A stretch of DNA of 64,000 nt from Herbaspirillum robiniae (lineage in GTDB: Bacteria > Pseudomonadota > Gammaproteobacteria > Burkholderiales > Burkholderiaceae_D). The position numbers were made by a program, and so were the translations under genes. Positions 1 through 7,606 of the stretch are shown piece after piece. The stretch covers positions 62,001 to 126,000 of the forward strand of contig NZ_NJGU01000014.1 in the NCBI RefSeq assembly GCF_002213415.1, written 5' to 3'. The first letter of the stretch is position 1, and each line of letters starts with the position of its first letter. The notes beneath the pieces were generated by a model, which saw nothing but the letters and a program-made list of their open reading frames with translations, was not told the DNA's origin and did not search any database.

Positions 1-1
1 T

Positions 2-1015
2 TTCCTGCGCCCGGCAATGAAGAGCGGCAACCTCGACATCATGACCGGTTCGCACGTGAAGAAGCTGCGCTTCTCCCAGGGCGAGAACGGCCCGGTGTGC
101 ACCGGCGTGGAGTTCACCGGCGGCGGCGGCGAGTGGTTCGCCGAATCGAAGAAGGAGACCATCCTCTCGGCCGGCGCGATCGGCTCGCCGCATATCCTGC
201 AGATGTCGGGCATCGGCGCGCCGGAGCTGCTGGCCAGGCACCAGGTGCCGGTGGTGCACGCGCTGGCGGGCGTGGGCGAGAACCTGCAGGATCACCTGCA
301 GATCCGCACCGCCTTCAAGGTCAGCGGCGCCAAGACGCTCAACGCGATGGCGTCCAGCCTGGTGGGCAAGATGATGATCGGGCTTGAATACATGTTCAGG
401 CAGAGCGGACCGATGTCGATGGCGCCGTCGCAGCTGGGCGCCTTCGCCAAGTCCGATCCGTCGCAGGCGACGGCCAACCTCGAGTACCACGTGCAGCCGT
501 TGTCGCTGGAGAAGTTCGGCGATCCGCTGCATGCTTTCCCGGCCTTTACCGCCAGCGTATGCAACCTGCGGCCGACCTCGCGCGGCCATGTGCGGCTCGC
601 ATCCGTGGACCATGCGCTGGCGCCGAAGATCACCACCAATTATCTCGCCACGCAGGAAGATCTGAAGGTCGCGGCCGACTCGCTGCGCCTGACGCGACGC
701 ATCGCCGCGGCGCCCGCGCTGGCCAGGTACAAACCTGAAGAATTCAAGCCGGGCCTGCATTACGAGACCGAAGAGGATCTGCATCGCGCCGCCGGCGAAG
801 TGGGCACGACGATATTCCATCCCGTGGGCACTTGCCGCATGGGACGGGACGACGACGCGCTGGCCGTGGTGGACTCGCAATGCCGTGTGCGCGGGGTGGC
901 AGGACTGCGTGTGGCAGACGCTTCCGTGATGCCTTCCATCACGTCCGGTAATACCAACTCGCCGACGGTGATGATCGCCGAGAAAGTCGCTTCCCATCTG
1001 CTTTCCGGGCGCTGA
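2..1015 (+). CDS. GMC-family flavin oxidoreductase, 3' part only
   Basis: This is the C-terminal two thirds of a glucose-methanol-choline (GMC) oxidoreductase; the reading frame is already open at base 2, so the 5' part with the FAD dinucleotide-binding fold lies outside the window. The internal ATG at 17 is not the start. Family hallmarks are visible: the substrate-side segment GSPHILQMSGIG (about 181-216), the active-site histidine in HPVGTCRMG (818-844) and the late GNTNSPT motif carrying the second catalytic residue (about 948-968). Members oxidise primary alcohols such as choline or aromatic/aliphatic alcohols with FAD. The substrate here cannot be told. About 210 bp separate it from the ABC importer downstream, so co-transcription is possible but not shown. 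Confidence 0.9.
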   Translation, partial: FLRPAMKSGNLDIMTGSHVKKLRFSQGENGPVCTGVEFTGGGGEWFAESKKETILSAGAIGSPHILQMSGIGAPELLARHQVPVVHALAGVGENLQDHLQIRTAFKVSGAKTLNAMASSLVGKMMIGLEYMFRQSGPMSMAPSQLGAFAKSDPSQATANLEYHVQPLSLEKFGDPLHAFPAFTASVCNLRPTSRGHVRLASVDHALAPKITTNYLATQEDLKVAADSLRLTRRIAAAPALARYKPEEFKPGLHYETEEDLHRAAGEVGTTIFHPVGTCRMGRDDDALAVVDSQCRVRGVAGLRVADASVMPSITSGNTNSPTVMIAEKVASHLLSGR

Positions 1016-1038
1016 AACTAAATTTTGCGAGGGCTGAC

Positions 1039-1061
1039 CAATACGGTACTTATACGTATTG
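1039..1061. promoter_or_regulatory. 7-bp inverted repeat ahead of the ABC importer operon
   Basis: CAATACG, nine bases, then CGTATTG form a perfect inverted repeat about 170 bp before the first importer gene, in the only sizeable gap upstream of that operon. The symmetry and size fit an operator for a dimeric regulator. No regulator gene is adjacent, and the site is a prediction from symmetry alone. Confidence 0.35.
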
Positions 1062-1227
1062 TAGGAATGGTACGACTCGGCTACTATGCGCCAAATATTA
1101 AAACGAGCTTCTCGAATCGCCAGATAAGAACGGCGGTCCCTTATGCCAAAAGCGTCAGGAGATCCGCGGAAGGGCAGGCCTTGACGACCGGATCACCGGC
1201 GCGGGCATCAAAGGGAAAGATGAGACT

Positions 1228-1998
1228 ATGACAGACGTCATTCTGGAGACACGGAACCTGACGAAGGAATTCAAGGGTTTCACGGCAGTAAGCGCGGTCA
1301 ACCTCAAAATTGAGCGCGGCCACATTCATGCATTGATCGGCCCCAACGGCGCCGGCAAGACTACCTGTTTCAACCTGCTGACCAAGTTCCTGGTGCCGAC
1401 CTCGGGCCAGATCCTGTTCAACGGCAAAGACATCACCATGGATGCTCCCGCGCAGATCGCGCGCCAGGGCATCATCCGTTCGTTCCAGATCTCGGCGGTG
1501 TTCCCGCACATGAGCGTGCTGGAGAACGTGCGTATCGGACTGCAGCGCAAGCTCGGCACTTCCTTCCATTTCTGGAAGAACGGCGAGAGCCTGAAGCAGC
1601 TCGACGAGCGCGCGATGGCCTTGCTCGACGAGGTCGACCTGACCAGCTTCGCGCACACCACCACGGTGGACCTTCCCTACGGCCGCAAGCGCGCCCTGGA
1701 GATCGCCACCACGCTGGCCATGGAGCCCGAGCTGATGCTGCTGGACGAACCCACCCAGGGCATGGGCCACGAAGACGTGGACCGCGTCACCGCGCTGATC
1801 AAGAAGGTCTCGGCCGGCCGCACCATCCTGATGGTGGAGCACAACATGAGCGTGATCGCAGGCATCTGCGACCGCATCAGCGTACTGCAGCGCGGCGCCT
1901 TGCTGGCTGAAGGCACCTACGCCGAAGTCTCGCGCAACCCGCAGGTGATGGAAGCCTACATGGGCACCGCCGCCACCGAACTGCAGGGAGCGCACTGA
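1228..1998 (+). CDS. ABC transporter ATP-binding protein, LivG type
   Basis: First ATPase of a hydrophobic-amino-acid-type (HAAT) ABC importer. Walker A GPNGAGKTT is at residues 38-46, Walker B LMLLDEPTQ at about 169-177 and the H-loop histidine in MVEHNMSVI near 208; the signature is the relaxed form typical of LivG (LPYGRKRALEIA). 256 residues is the usual size. A purine-rich stretch AAAGGGAAAG precedes the ATG. The stop overlaps the next start (TGATG), so the two ATPases are translationally coupled. It should energise the permeases encoded at 4304-6182. The binding protein of this operon resembles those serving aromatic acids as much as branched-chain amino acids, so I give no liv symbol. 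Confidence 0.93.
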   Translation: MTDVILETRNLTKEFKGFTAVSAVNLKIERGHIHALIGPNGAGKTTCFNLLTKFLVPTSGQILFNGKDITMDAPAQIARQGIIRSFQISAVFPHMSVLENVRIGLQRKLGTSFHFWKNGESLKQLDERAMALLDEVDLTSFAHTTTVDLPYGRKRALEIATTLAMEPELMLLDEPTQGMGHEDVDRVTALIKKVSAGRTILMVEHNMSVIAGICDRISVLQRGALLAEGTYAEVSRNPQVMEAYMGTAATELQGAH

Positions 1999-2753
1999 TG
2001 TCGACCGCAACCATGAATGCCACCGTGAGCACCTCCACTTCCAATGCCCCCCTGGCGCTGCAGATCAGCGACCTGCAATCCTGGTACGGCGAGTCGCACA
2101 TCCTGCACAACGTCAACCTCAACGTCCACCAGGGCGAAGTGGTGACGCTCCTGGGCCGCAACGGCGCCGGCCGCACCACCACGCTGCGTTCCATCATGGG
2201 CCTGGTCGGTACCCGCCGTGGCTCGATCAAGATCAACGGCCAGGAAACCATCAGCCAGGCCACCCACAAGATCGCCCACCACGGCGTGGGCTACTGCCCG
2301 GAAGAGCGTGGCATCTTCTCTTCGCTGTCGGCGGAAGAAAACCTGCTGCTGCCGCCTTTCGTCTCCAAGACGGACAAGGGCATGTCGATCGACGAGATCT
2401 ACGACATGTTCCCCAACCTGAAGGAGCGCCGCAACAGCCAGGGCACACGCCTGTCGGGTGGCGAGCAGCAGATGCTGGCCGTCGCCCGCATCCTGCGCAC
2501 CGGCGCGCGCCTGCTGCTGCTGGACGAGATCTCCGAAGGCCTGGCGCCGGTCATCGTGCAGGCGCTGGCGCGCATGATCACCACGCTGAAGTCCAAGGGC
2601 TACACCATCGTGATGGTGGAGCAGAACTTCCGCTTCGCCGCGCCGCTGGCCGACCGCTTCTACGTGATGGAGCACGGCCAGATCGTCGAGTCCTTCGAGT
2701 CTTCGCAGCTGGAAGCGAAGATGCAGACGCTCAACGAACTGCTGGGCGTGTAA
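1998..2753 (+). CDS. ABC transporter ATP-binding protein, LivF type
   Basis: Second ATPase of the HAAT-type importer, expected to form the heterodimeric ATPase with the LivG-type partner whose stop codon it overlaps. The Walker A reads GRNGAGRTT (residues 53-61): the lysine that normally contacts the ATP phosphates is arginine (codon CGC at 2172-2174). The signature LSGGEQQ (about 152) and Walker B LLLLDEISEG (about 173-182) are intact, and the C-terminal H-loop region MVEQNFRFA has glutamine-asparagine as usual for LivF. The Lys to Arg change is, as far as I recall, seen in some betaproteobacterial LivF paralogs, so it is more likely a subfamily trait than an error. Size (251 residues) is slightly long because of an N-terminal extension of about 18 residues. 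Confidence 0.92.
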   Translation: MSTATMNATVSTSTSNAPLALQISDLQSWYGESHILHNVNLNVHQGEVVTLLGRNGAGRTTTLRSIMGLVGTRRGSIKINGQETISQATHKIAHHGVGYCPEERGIFSSLSAEENLLLPPFVSKTDKGMSIDEIYDMFPNLKERRNSQGTRLSGGEQQMLAVARILRTGARLLLLDEISEGLAPVIVQALARMITTLKSKGYTIVMVEQNFRFAAPLADRFYVMEHGQIVESFESSQLEAKMQTLNELLGV

Positions 2754-2949
2754 GCCCGCCTCGTCAGCGCGGTCGCACCGGCATTTGCGCGCGGTCGCGC
2801 AAGAGATCCACACCACAAGAACAGCTGCACCACCATAAGAAGAAGTACATAACCAAAGTACGTCAGCGGGGGAGCGATCCTCTCTCGCCCATAAAAAGTT
2901 GTCTCGCATCAAAACCCATTTAGCGGGCTTCATAACTGAGGAGATGAAA

Positions 2950-4158
2950 ATGAAACTTAAGGCAATGGCACTCGCCGTCACCGCTGCAGCTGCAGCATTC
3001 TCGATGGCGCCGGCATCGGCGCAGATCTCGGGCGACGTGATCAAGATCGGTTTCATCACCGATATTTCCGGCGTGTATTCGGACATCGACGGCCAGGGCG
3101 GCGCCGAGGCCATCAAGATGGCGATCGCCGACATGGGCGGCTCCATCAACGGCAAGAAGATCGAACTGGTCGTGGCCGACCACCAGAACAAGGCTGACGT
3201 CGCCGCCAGCAAGGCGCGCGAATGGTTCGACCAGCAGGGCGTGGACATGCTGATCGGCGGCACCAACTCCGGCACCGCGCTGGCTTCGGCCAAGGTCGCG
3301 GCGGAGAAGAAGAAGGTCTACATGCAGATCGGCGCCGGCTCCGCGCGCCTGACCAATGAAGAATGCTCGCCTTACACCGTGCACTATGCCTACGACACCG
3401 TCGCGCTGGCCAAGGGCACCGGTTCGGCCGTGGTGAAGCAGGGCGGCAAGAGCTGGTTCTTCCTGACCGCCGACTACGCCTTCGGTCACTCGCTGGAAGC
3501 CGACACCGCCACCGTCGTGAAGGCCTCGGGCGGCACCGTGGTGGGTTCCGTGAAGCATCCGCTGGGCGCATCCGACTTCTCGTCGTTCCTGCTGCAGGCG
3601 CAAAGCTCCAAGGCCCAGATCGTCGGCCTGGCCAACGCCGGCGGCGACTTCATCAATGCGGTGAAGGCGGCCAATGAATTCGGCATCACCAAGACCGCCA
3701 AGCTGGCCGGCCTGCTGGTGTTCATCAACGACGTGCACTCGCTGACCCTGAAGACCACCGAAGGCCTGTACCTGACCGACAGCTGGTACTGGGACGCCAA
3801 CGACGAGACCCGCGCATGGGCCAAGCGTTACTTCGCCGTGCGCAAGAAAATGCCGTCCTCCCTGCAAGCCGCCGACTACTCGGCAGCACTGCAGTACCTG
3901 AAGGTGGTCAAGGAAATCGGCACCGACGATTCGGACAAGGTCATGGCCGCGCTGCGCAAGGCCAAGTTCACCGACGTCTATCAGAAGAACGGCTACCTGC
4001 GCGCCGACGGCCGCGTGATGCACGACATGTACCTGTACCAGGTCAAGGCGCAGTCCGAGTCGAAGTATCCGTGGGACTACTACAAGCTGGTGCAGACCAT
4101 CCCGGCCGAGCAGGCATGGACCACCAAGGCAGAGTCCAAGTGCGCGCTGTGGAAGTAA
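2950..4158 (+). CDS. ABC transporter periplasmic substrate-binding protein (HAAT family)
   Basis: Type I periplasmic binding protein of the Leu/Ile/Val-binding family (402 residues). A Sec signal peptide is clear: positively charged start MKLK, hydrophobic core, cleavage after ASA at residue 24. The start is the ATG at 2950 rather than 2944 or further upstream because GAGGAG (2938-2943) sits at ideal distance from 2950. The mature protein begins with the family pattern IKIGFITDISGVYSDIDG and ends with the YPWDYYKLVQTIP segment typical of the subfamily often found with aromatic-compound pathways. It delivers ligand to the permeases downstream; the ligand is unknown. A hairpin lies directly after the stop, which would allow higher expression of this gene than of the permeases. 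Confidence 0.93.
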   Translation: MKLKAMALAVTAAAAAFSMAPASAQISGDVIKIGFITDISGVYSDIDGQGGAEAIKMAIADMGGSINGKKIELVVADHQNKADVAASKAREWFDQQGVDMLIGGTNSGTALASAKVAAEKKKVYMQIGAGSARLTNEECSPYTVHYAYDTVALAKGTGSAVVKQGGKSWFFLTADYAFGHSLEADTATVVKASGGTVVGSVKHPLGASDFSSFLLQAQSSKAQIVGLANAGGDFINAVKAANEFGITKTAKLAGLLVFINDVHSLTLKTTEGLYLTDSWYWDANDETRAWAKRYFAVRKKMPSSLQAADYSAALQYLKVVKEIGTDDSDKVMAALRKAKFTDVYQKNGYLRADGRVMHDMYLYQVKAQSESKYPWDYYKLVQTIPAEQAWTTKAESKCALWK

Positions 4159-4184
4159 GGATTCAACGGCAGTAAAGGCAATCC

Positions 4185-4229
4185 GCAAAATCTGTCATTT
4201 CTGTGCAACCGGGAATGGCAGATTTTTGC
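4185..4229 (+). terminator. stem-loop between binding protein and permease genes
   Basis: Arms at about 4185-4198 and 4214-4229 pair over roughly 15 bp (one G-U and one bulged T) around a loop of about 15 bases. No run of T follows, so it is more likely a 3' stabilising or partial-termination hairpin than a full terminator, a common arrangement after binding-protein genes. Confidence 0.4.
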
Positions 4230-4303
4230 TGTAGGAAGCGGCCCTCGGAGGAGGGCGGTTTCCGGCGATTGCGTTCTTCACCCATCTGGATGAACGGGTT
4301 TTT

Positions 4304-5188
4304 ATGGATATATTCGGCATTCCCCTGCAAGCCTTGTTGAGCCAGCTGCTGCTGGGCCTGGTCAACGGCTCCTTCTACGCCATGCTGTCGCTGGGCCTGG
4401 CGGTGATCTTCGGCTTGCTTAACGTGATCAACTTTGCGCACGGCACGCTCTACATGCTGGGCGCTTTCCTGGCGTGGATGGGTTTGAGCTATTTCGAGCT
4501 CAACTACTGGGTGATGCTGGCCCTGGCGCCCGTCATCGTGGGCATCTTCGGCATCATCATCGAAAAGACCATGCTGCGCTGGCTCTACAAGCTGGACCAC
4601 CTGTACGGCCTGCTGCTGACCTTCGGCATCACGCTGATGATCGAGGGCATCTTCCGCTCCATCTACGGCGTGTCGGGCCAGCCCTATTCGGTGCCCGACC
4701 TGCTGCAAGGCGCGACCAACCTCGGCTTCATGGTGCTGCCTAACTACCGCGCATGGGTGGTGGTGGCCTCGCTGGTGGTCTGCTTCGCCACCTGGTTCGT
4801 GATCGAGAAGACCCGCCTGGGCGCCTACCTGCGCGCCGGCACCGAGAACCCGAAACTGGTGGAAGCCTTCGGCATCAACGTGCCGTTGATGGTGACGCTG
4901 ACCTACGGCTTCGGCGTGGCGCTGGCGGCGTTCGCCGGCGTGCTGGCCGCGCCGGTGATCCAGGTCTCGCCGCTGATGGGTTCCAACCTGATCATCACGG
5001 TGTTCGCGGTGGTGGTGATCGGCGGCATGGGCTCCATCCTCGGCTCCATCATCACCGGCCTGGTGCTCGGCCTGATCGAGGGCCTGACCCGCGTGTTCTA
5101 CCCGGAGCTGTCGGCGACCGTGGTGTTCATCGTCATGGCCATCGTGCTGATGGTTCGTCCGGCCGGCCTGTTCGGCAAAGAGAAATGA
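4304..5188 (+). CDS. branched-chain amino acid ABC transporter permease, LivH type
   Basis: Integral inner-membrane permease (294 residues) of the HAAT importer. It begins with the family pattern SQLLLGLVNGSFYAMLSLGLAVIFGLLNVINFAHGT spread over residues 10-45, which contains the first membrane segments, and shows about eight hydrophobic segments. The coupling region EAFGINVP (about 186-193) is where the ATPase subunits dock in this family. It follows the binding-protein gene after 145 bp and precedes the LivM-type permease by 13 bp. ATG at 4304 is chosen because translation in this frame begins there; the Shine-Dalgarno sequence is weak. Confidence 0.92.
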   Translation: MDIFGIPLQALLSQLLLGLVNGSFYAMLSLGLAVIFGLLNVINFAHGTLYMLGAFLAWMGLSYFELNYWVMLALAPVIVGIFGIIIEKTMLRWLYKLDHLYGLLLTFGITLMIEGIFRSIYGVSGQPYSVPDLLQGATNLGFMVLPNYRAWVVVASLVVCFATWFVIEKTRLGAYLRAGTENPKLVEAFGINVPLMVTLTYGFGVALAAFAGVLAAPVIQVSPLMGSNLIITVFAVVVIGGMGSILGSIITGLVLGLIEGLTRVFYPELSATVVFIVMAIVLMVRPAGLFGKEK

Positions 5189-5201
5189 GAGTGAGACCGG
5201 C

Positions 5202-6182
5202 ATGAACAAGAAACTGATTGTTGTCATTATGTTAATACTGGCGCTGGCTGCCCCGTTCGGCATCTATCCGGTGTTCCTGATGAAGATGCTGTGCTTCGCA
5301 CTGTTCGCCTGCGCCTTCAACCTGCTGATCGGTTATACCGGCCTGCTGTCCTTCGGCCATGCGGCCTTCCTCGGTTGGGCCGGCTATATGTGCGGCCAGG
5401 CGCTGAAGGTATGGGGCCTGCCGACCGAGCTGGGCCTGGTGGTGGGCACGGCGACCGCGGCGCTGATCGGCCTGGTGATGGGCTTGCTGGCGATCCGCCG
5501 GCAGGGTATTTACTTCACCATGATCACGCTGGCGTTGGCGCAGATGCTGTACTTCGTGGCCCTGCAGGCGCCGTTCACCGGCGGCGAGGACGGCCTGCAA
5601 GGCGTTCCGCGCGGCAAGATCCTGGGCTTCATCGATCTGGGCAACGACCTGACTCTGTACTACGTGGTGCTGGTCATCGCCATCTTCGGCTTCTCGCTGA
5701 TCGTGCGCACCATCAACTCGCCCTTCGGCCAGGTGCTCAAGGCGATCAAGGAGAACGAGCCGCGCGCCATCTCGCTGGGCTATGACGTCTCCCGCTACAA
5801 GCTGCTGGCCTTCGTGCTGTCGGCGGCGTTGTCGGGACTGGCCGGTTCGACCAAGACCCTGGTGCTGGGCTTCGAGACCCTGACCGACGTGCACTGGAGC
5901 ATGTCCGGCCTGGTGGTGCTGATGACGCTGGTCGGCGGCCTGGGCACCATCGTCGGCCCGATCGTCGGCGCGGTGATCATCATCATGCTGGAGAACAAGC
6001 TGGGCGATATCGGCAACTGGCTGGCCAACGTGACCCACATCGACTGGTTCAACACCCTGGGCGATTCGGTCACCATCGTCACCGGCTTCATCTTCATCGT
6101 CTGCGTGCTGCTGTTCCGCAAGGGCATCGTCGGCGAGATCCTGGCGCTCACCCGCAAGGGGCAGGCAAGTCAGAGCCACTGA
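5202..6182 (+). CDS. branched-chain amino acid ABC transporter permease, LivM type
   Basis: Second permease (326 residues) of the HAAT-type importer, pairing with the LivH-type protein encoded 13 bp upstream. Characteristic segments are NLLIGYTGLLSFGHAAFLG (residues about 34-52) and the cytoplasmic docking loop KENEPRAISLGYDVSRYK (about 183-200), which includes the EAA-like helix. Ten or so hydrophobic segments are visible. It closes the operon; a perfect 8-bp hairpin begins 14 bp after the stop. Confidence 0.92.
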   Translation: MNKKLIVVIMLILALAAPFGIYPVFLMKMLCFALFACAFNLLIGYTGLLSFGHAAFLGWAGYMCGQALKVWGLPTELGLVVGTATAALIGLVMGLLAIRRQGIYFTMITLALAQMLYFVALQAPFTGGEDGLQGVPRGKILGFIDLGNDLTLYYVVLVIAIFGFSLIVRTINSPFGQVLKAIKENEPRAISLGYDVSRYKLLAFVLSAALSGLAGSTKTLVLGFETLTDVHWSMSGLVVLMTLVGGLGTIVGPIVGAVIIIMLENKLGDIGNWLANVTHIDWFNTLGDSVTIVTGFIFIVCVLLFRKGIVGEILALTRKGQASQSH

Positions 6183-6196
6183 GTTCGACAGAGACC

Positions 6197-6218
6197 ATGC
6201 CATCGGCGACGATGGCAT
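6197..6218 (+). terminator. short perfect hairpin after the ABC operon
   Basis: ATGCCATC, loop GGCGAC, GATGGCAT: an 8-bp perfect stem just downstream of the last importer gene. There is no T tract, so it is a weak or Rho-assisted terminator candidate. Confidence 0.35.
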
Positions 6219-6457
6219 CCTGGCCGCCGGCAGGTCACCGCAAGGTGATTTCCCGGCGGTAATTTTTTGTCCACAGCATTTGCCGGCCATAACAGATGGC
6301 CCTGTTGCGCAACAGCCTGGCCCGGTCTTGATCTGTTGCCAATGCGCGAAGGGAGGGCGGGGTAGAATATCGCTCCCGCAGCCGGGTGGGACCGGCCGCG
6401 TTTCCTAGCGTGAAAGTCTTGTAATGCAATCTCGTTTTTTCGACCGGGTGATCGGCC

Positions 6458-7219
6458 ATGCTTGATTACCTGATCCTGTGCGCCGGCGCCTTTGTCGCCG
6501 GACTGATCGATGCAGTGGTGGGCGGGGGAGGGCTGGTGCTGGTGCCGACCTTGTTCTCGGTATTTCCTAATACGGCGCCGGCCACGCTCCTGGGCACCAA
6601 CAAGGTGGCCGGGGTGATGGGCACCAGCGCCGCGGCGATCAACTTCGCGCGCAAGGTGGCGGTGCGCTGGAGCACGGTGACGCCGGCCGCCATTGCCGCC
6701 CTCGCGCTGTCCTTCTTCGGCGCCTATGTCGTGACCCACGTCCCCACCGACCTGATCCGCAAGGCCTTGCCCTTCGTGCTGATCGCGGTGGCGCTGTACA
6801 CGCTGAAGAAGAAGGACTTCGGCACTACCCATGCGCCCACGCTGAGCGGTACCCGGGAAATGGTCTTCGCCGCGCTGATCGGCGCCGGTGTCGGTTTCTA
6901 CGACGGCGTGTTCGGCCCGGGGACCGGGAGCTTCCTGGTGTTTCTGTTTGTGCGGGTATTCAGCTACGACTTCCTGTCGGCCTCGGCCGTCTCCAAGTTC
7001 GTCAACATCGCGACCAACCTGGCGGCGCTGTGCTGGTTCGGCTACAGCGGCCACGTGATCTGGCAGCTGGGTTTGCTGATGGCGATCTTCAATATCGGCG
7101 GCTCGCTGGTCGGTACCCGGCTGGCCATGAAGCACGGCAGTGTGTTCGTCCGCAAACTCTTCCTCGTCGTGGTGAGCGCCTTGATCGTGAAGAGTGCTTA
7201 CGACGCCTTCCTGAAATAG
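6458..7219 (+). CDS. TSUP / TauE-SafE family membrane permease
   Basis: Membrane protein of the sulfite/sulfoacetate exporter (TSUP, DUF81, COG0730) family; 253 residues with about eight hydrophobic helices. The two internally repeated family motifs are present: the N-terminal GLIDAVVGGGGLVLVPTL region (residues about 15-32) with the following LGTNKVAG (about 45-52), and the second-half equivalent GFYDGVFGPGTGSF (about 146-159) with ASAVSKFVNIATN (about 174-186). Family members move small sulfur-containing or carboxylated anions across the inner membrane; the substrate is not deducible here. It is monocistronic: a bidirectional terminator and parS site follow. Confidence 0.88.
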   Translation: MLDYLILCAGAFVAGLIDAVVGGGGLVLVPTLFSVFPNTAPATLLGTNKVAGVMGTSAAAINFARKVAVRWSTVTPAAIAALALSFFGAYVVTHVPTDLIRKALPFVLIAVALYTLKKKDFGTTHAPTLSGTREMVFAALIGAGVGFYDGVFGPGTGSFLVFLFVRVFSYDFLSASAVSKFVNIATNLAALCWFGYSGHVIWQLGLLMAIFNIGGSLVGTRLAMKHGSVFVRKLFLVVVSALIVKSAYDAFLK

Positions 7220-7228
7220 CGAAATGTC

Positions 7229-7260
7229 TGGCCGGATGTTTCACGTGAAACATCCGGCCA
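7229..7260. promoter_or_regulatory. parS centromere site 1 inside a 32-bp perfect palindrome
   Basis: TGTTTCACGTGAAACA at 7237-7252 is the exact chromosomal parS consensus bound by ParB. Here it is extended by GGCCGGA-type flanks so that the whole of 7229-7260 reads the same on both strands. parA and parB of the same system lie 4-6 kb downstream. Confidence 0.93.
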
Positions 7261-7276
7261 ATATGTCAGTAGTTTG

Positions 7277-7302
7277 AAAACGGAGCCTCGGCTCCGTTTT
7301 TG
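7277..7302. terminator. bidirectional intrinsic terminator
   Basis: AAAACGGAGC, tetraloop CTCG, GCTCCGTTTT followed by T-rich sequence. Ten base pairs with A and T tracts on opposite sides make it able to terminate on either strand; it serves the TSUP permease gene upstream. Confidence 0.8.
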
Positions 7303-7320
7303 TTTGTCGAAAATTGAACG

Positions 7321-7356
7321 TGTTTTTGGCCTATACCCAGGTATAGGCCAAAAACA
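7321..7356. repeat. 16-bp-arm perfect inverted repeat between the two parS sites
   Basis: Arms 7321-7336 and 7341-7356 are perfectly complementary (outer TGTTTTTGGCC, inner CTATAC) around a CCAG loop. The outer T/A tracts would also make it a terminator-like hairpin in either direction. Its place between two parS sites is notable. Confidence 0.75.
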
Positions 7357-7375
7357 TCGCAAAATTAATCGTCGA

Positions 7376-7391
7376 TGTTTCACGTGAAACA
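7376..7391. promoter_or_regulatory. parS centromere site 2
   Basis: A second exact TGTTTCACGTGAAACA, 139 bp from the first, without the extended palindrome. A half-site (AATGTTTCAT, 7401-7410) follows. Two sites this close would act as one ParB loading centre. Confidence 0.92.
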
Positions 7392-7606
7392 GCTCGTGGG
7401 AATGTTTCATTGATCAGCTATGGCTATGGACGAGAGAAACCGATAGCGTCAAACGGGGGGAGGGCAGGGCGGCAGGGTGAGGTAAACCAGCATCATCCGG
7501 CCCGATATTTCATCGGATACGACCCGGCTCCCGACCCCCTCCGGCAAAAGACTTTATAATCTCGCCTCTGCTCCCACCTGTATCTACCTCTCTTGAGGCG
7601 CGCATC

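Larger units (their letters stand above)
7220..7606. other. intergenic centromere region upstream of mnmG
   Basis: This 387-bp gap holds no gene. It contains, in order, a parS site in a long palindrome, a bidirectional terminator, a 36-bp inverted repeat, a second parS site and a parS half-site, then about 200 bp leading to mnmG with a possible -10 element TATAAT at 7555-7560, about 45 bp before the mnmG ATG. Confidence 0.8.

Noticed and set aside
2920-4188. 422-codon minus-strand frame opposite the binding-protein gene
   Set aside because: Shadow of a high-GC gene; the plus strand has the signal peptide, ribosome-binding site and family motifs.
7220-7606. Chromosomal replication origin next to mnmG
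   Set aside because: There is no cluster of DnaA boxes and no dnaA, rnpA or rpmH nearby; parS sites show proximity at best.
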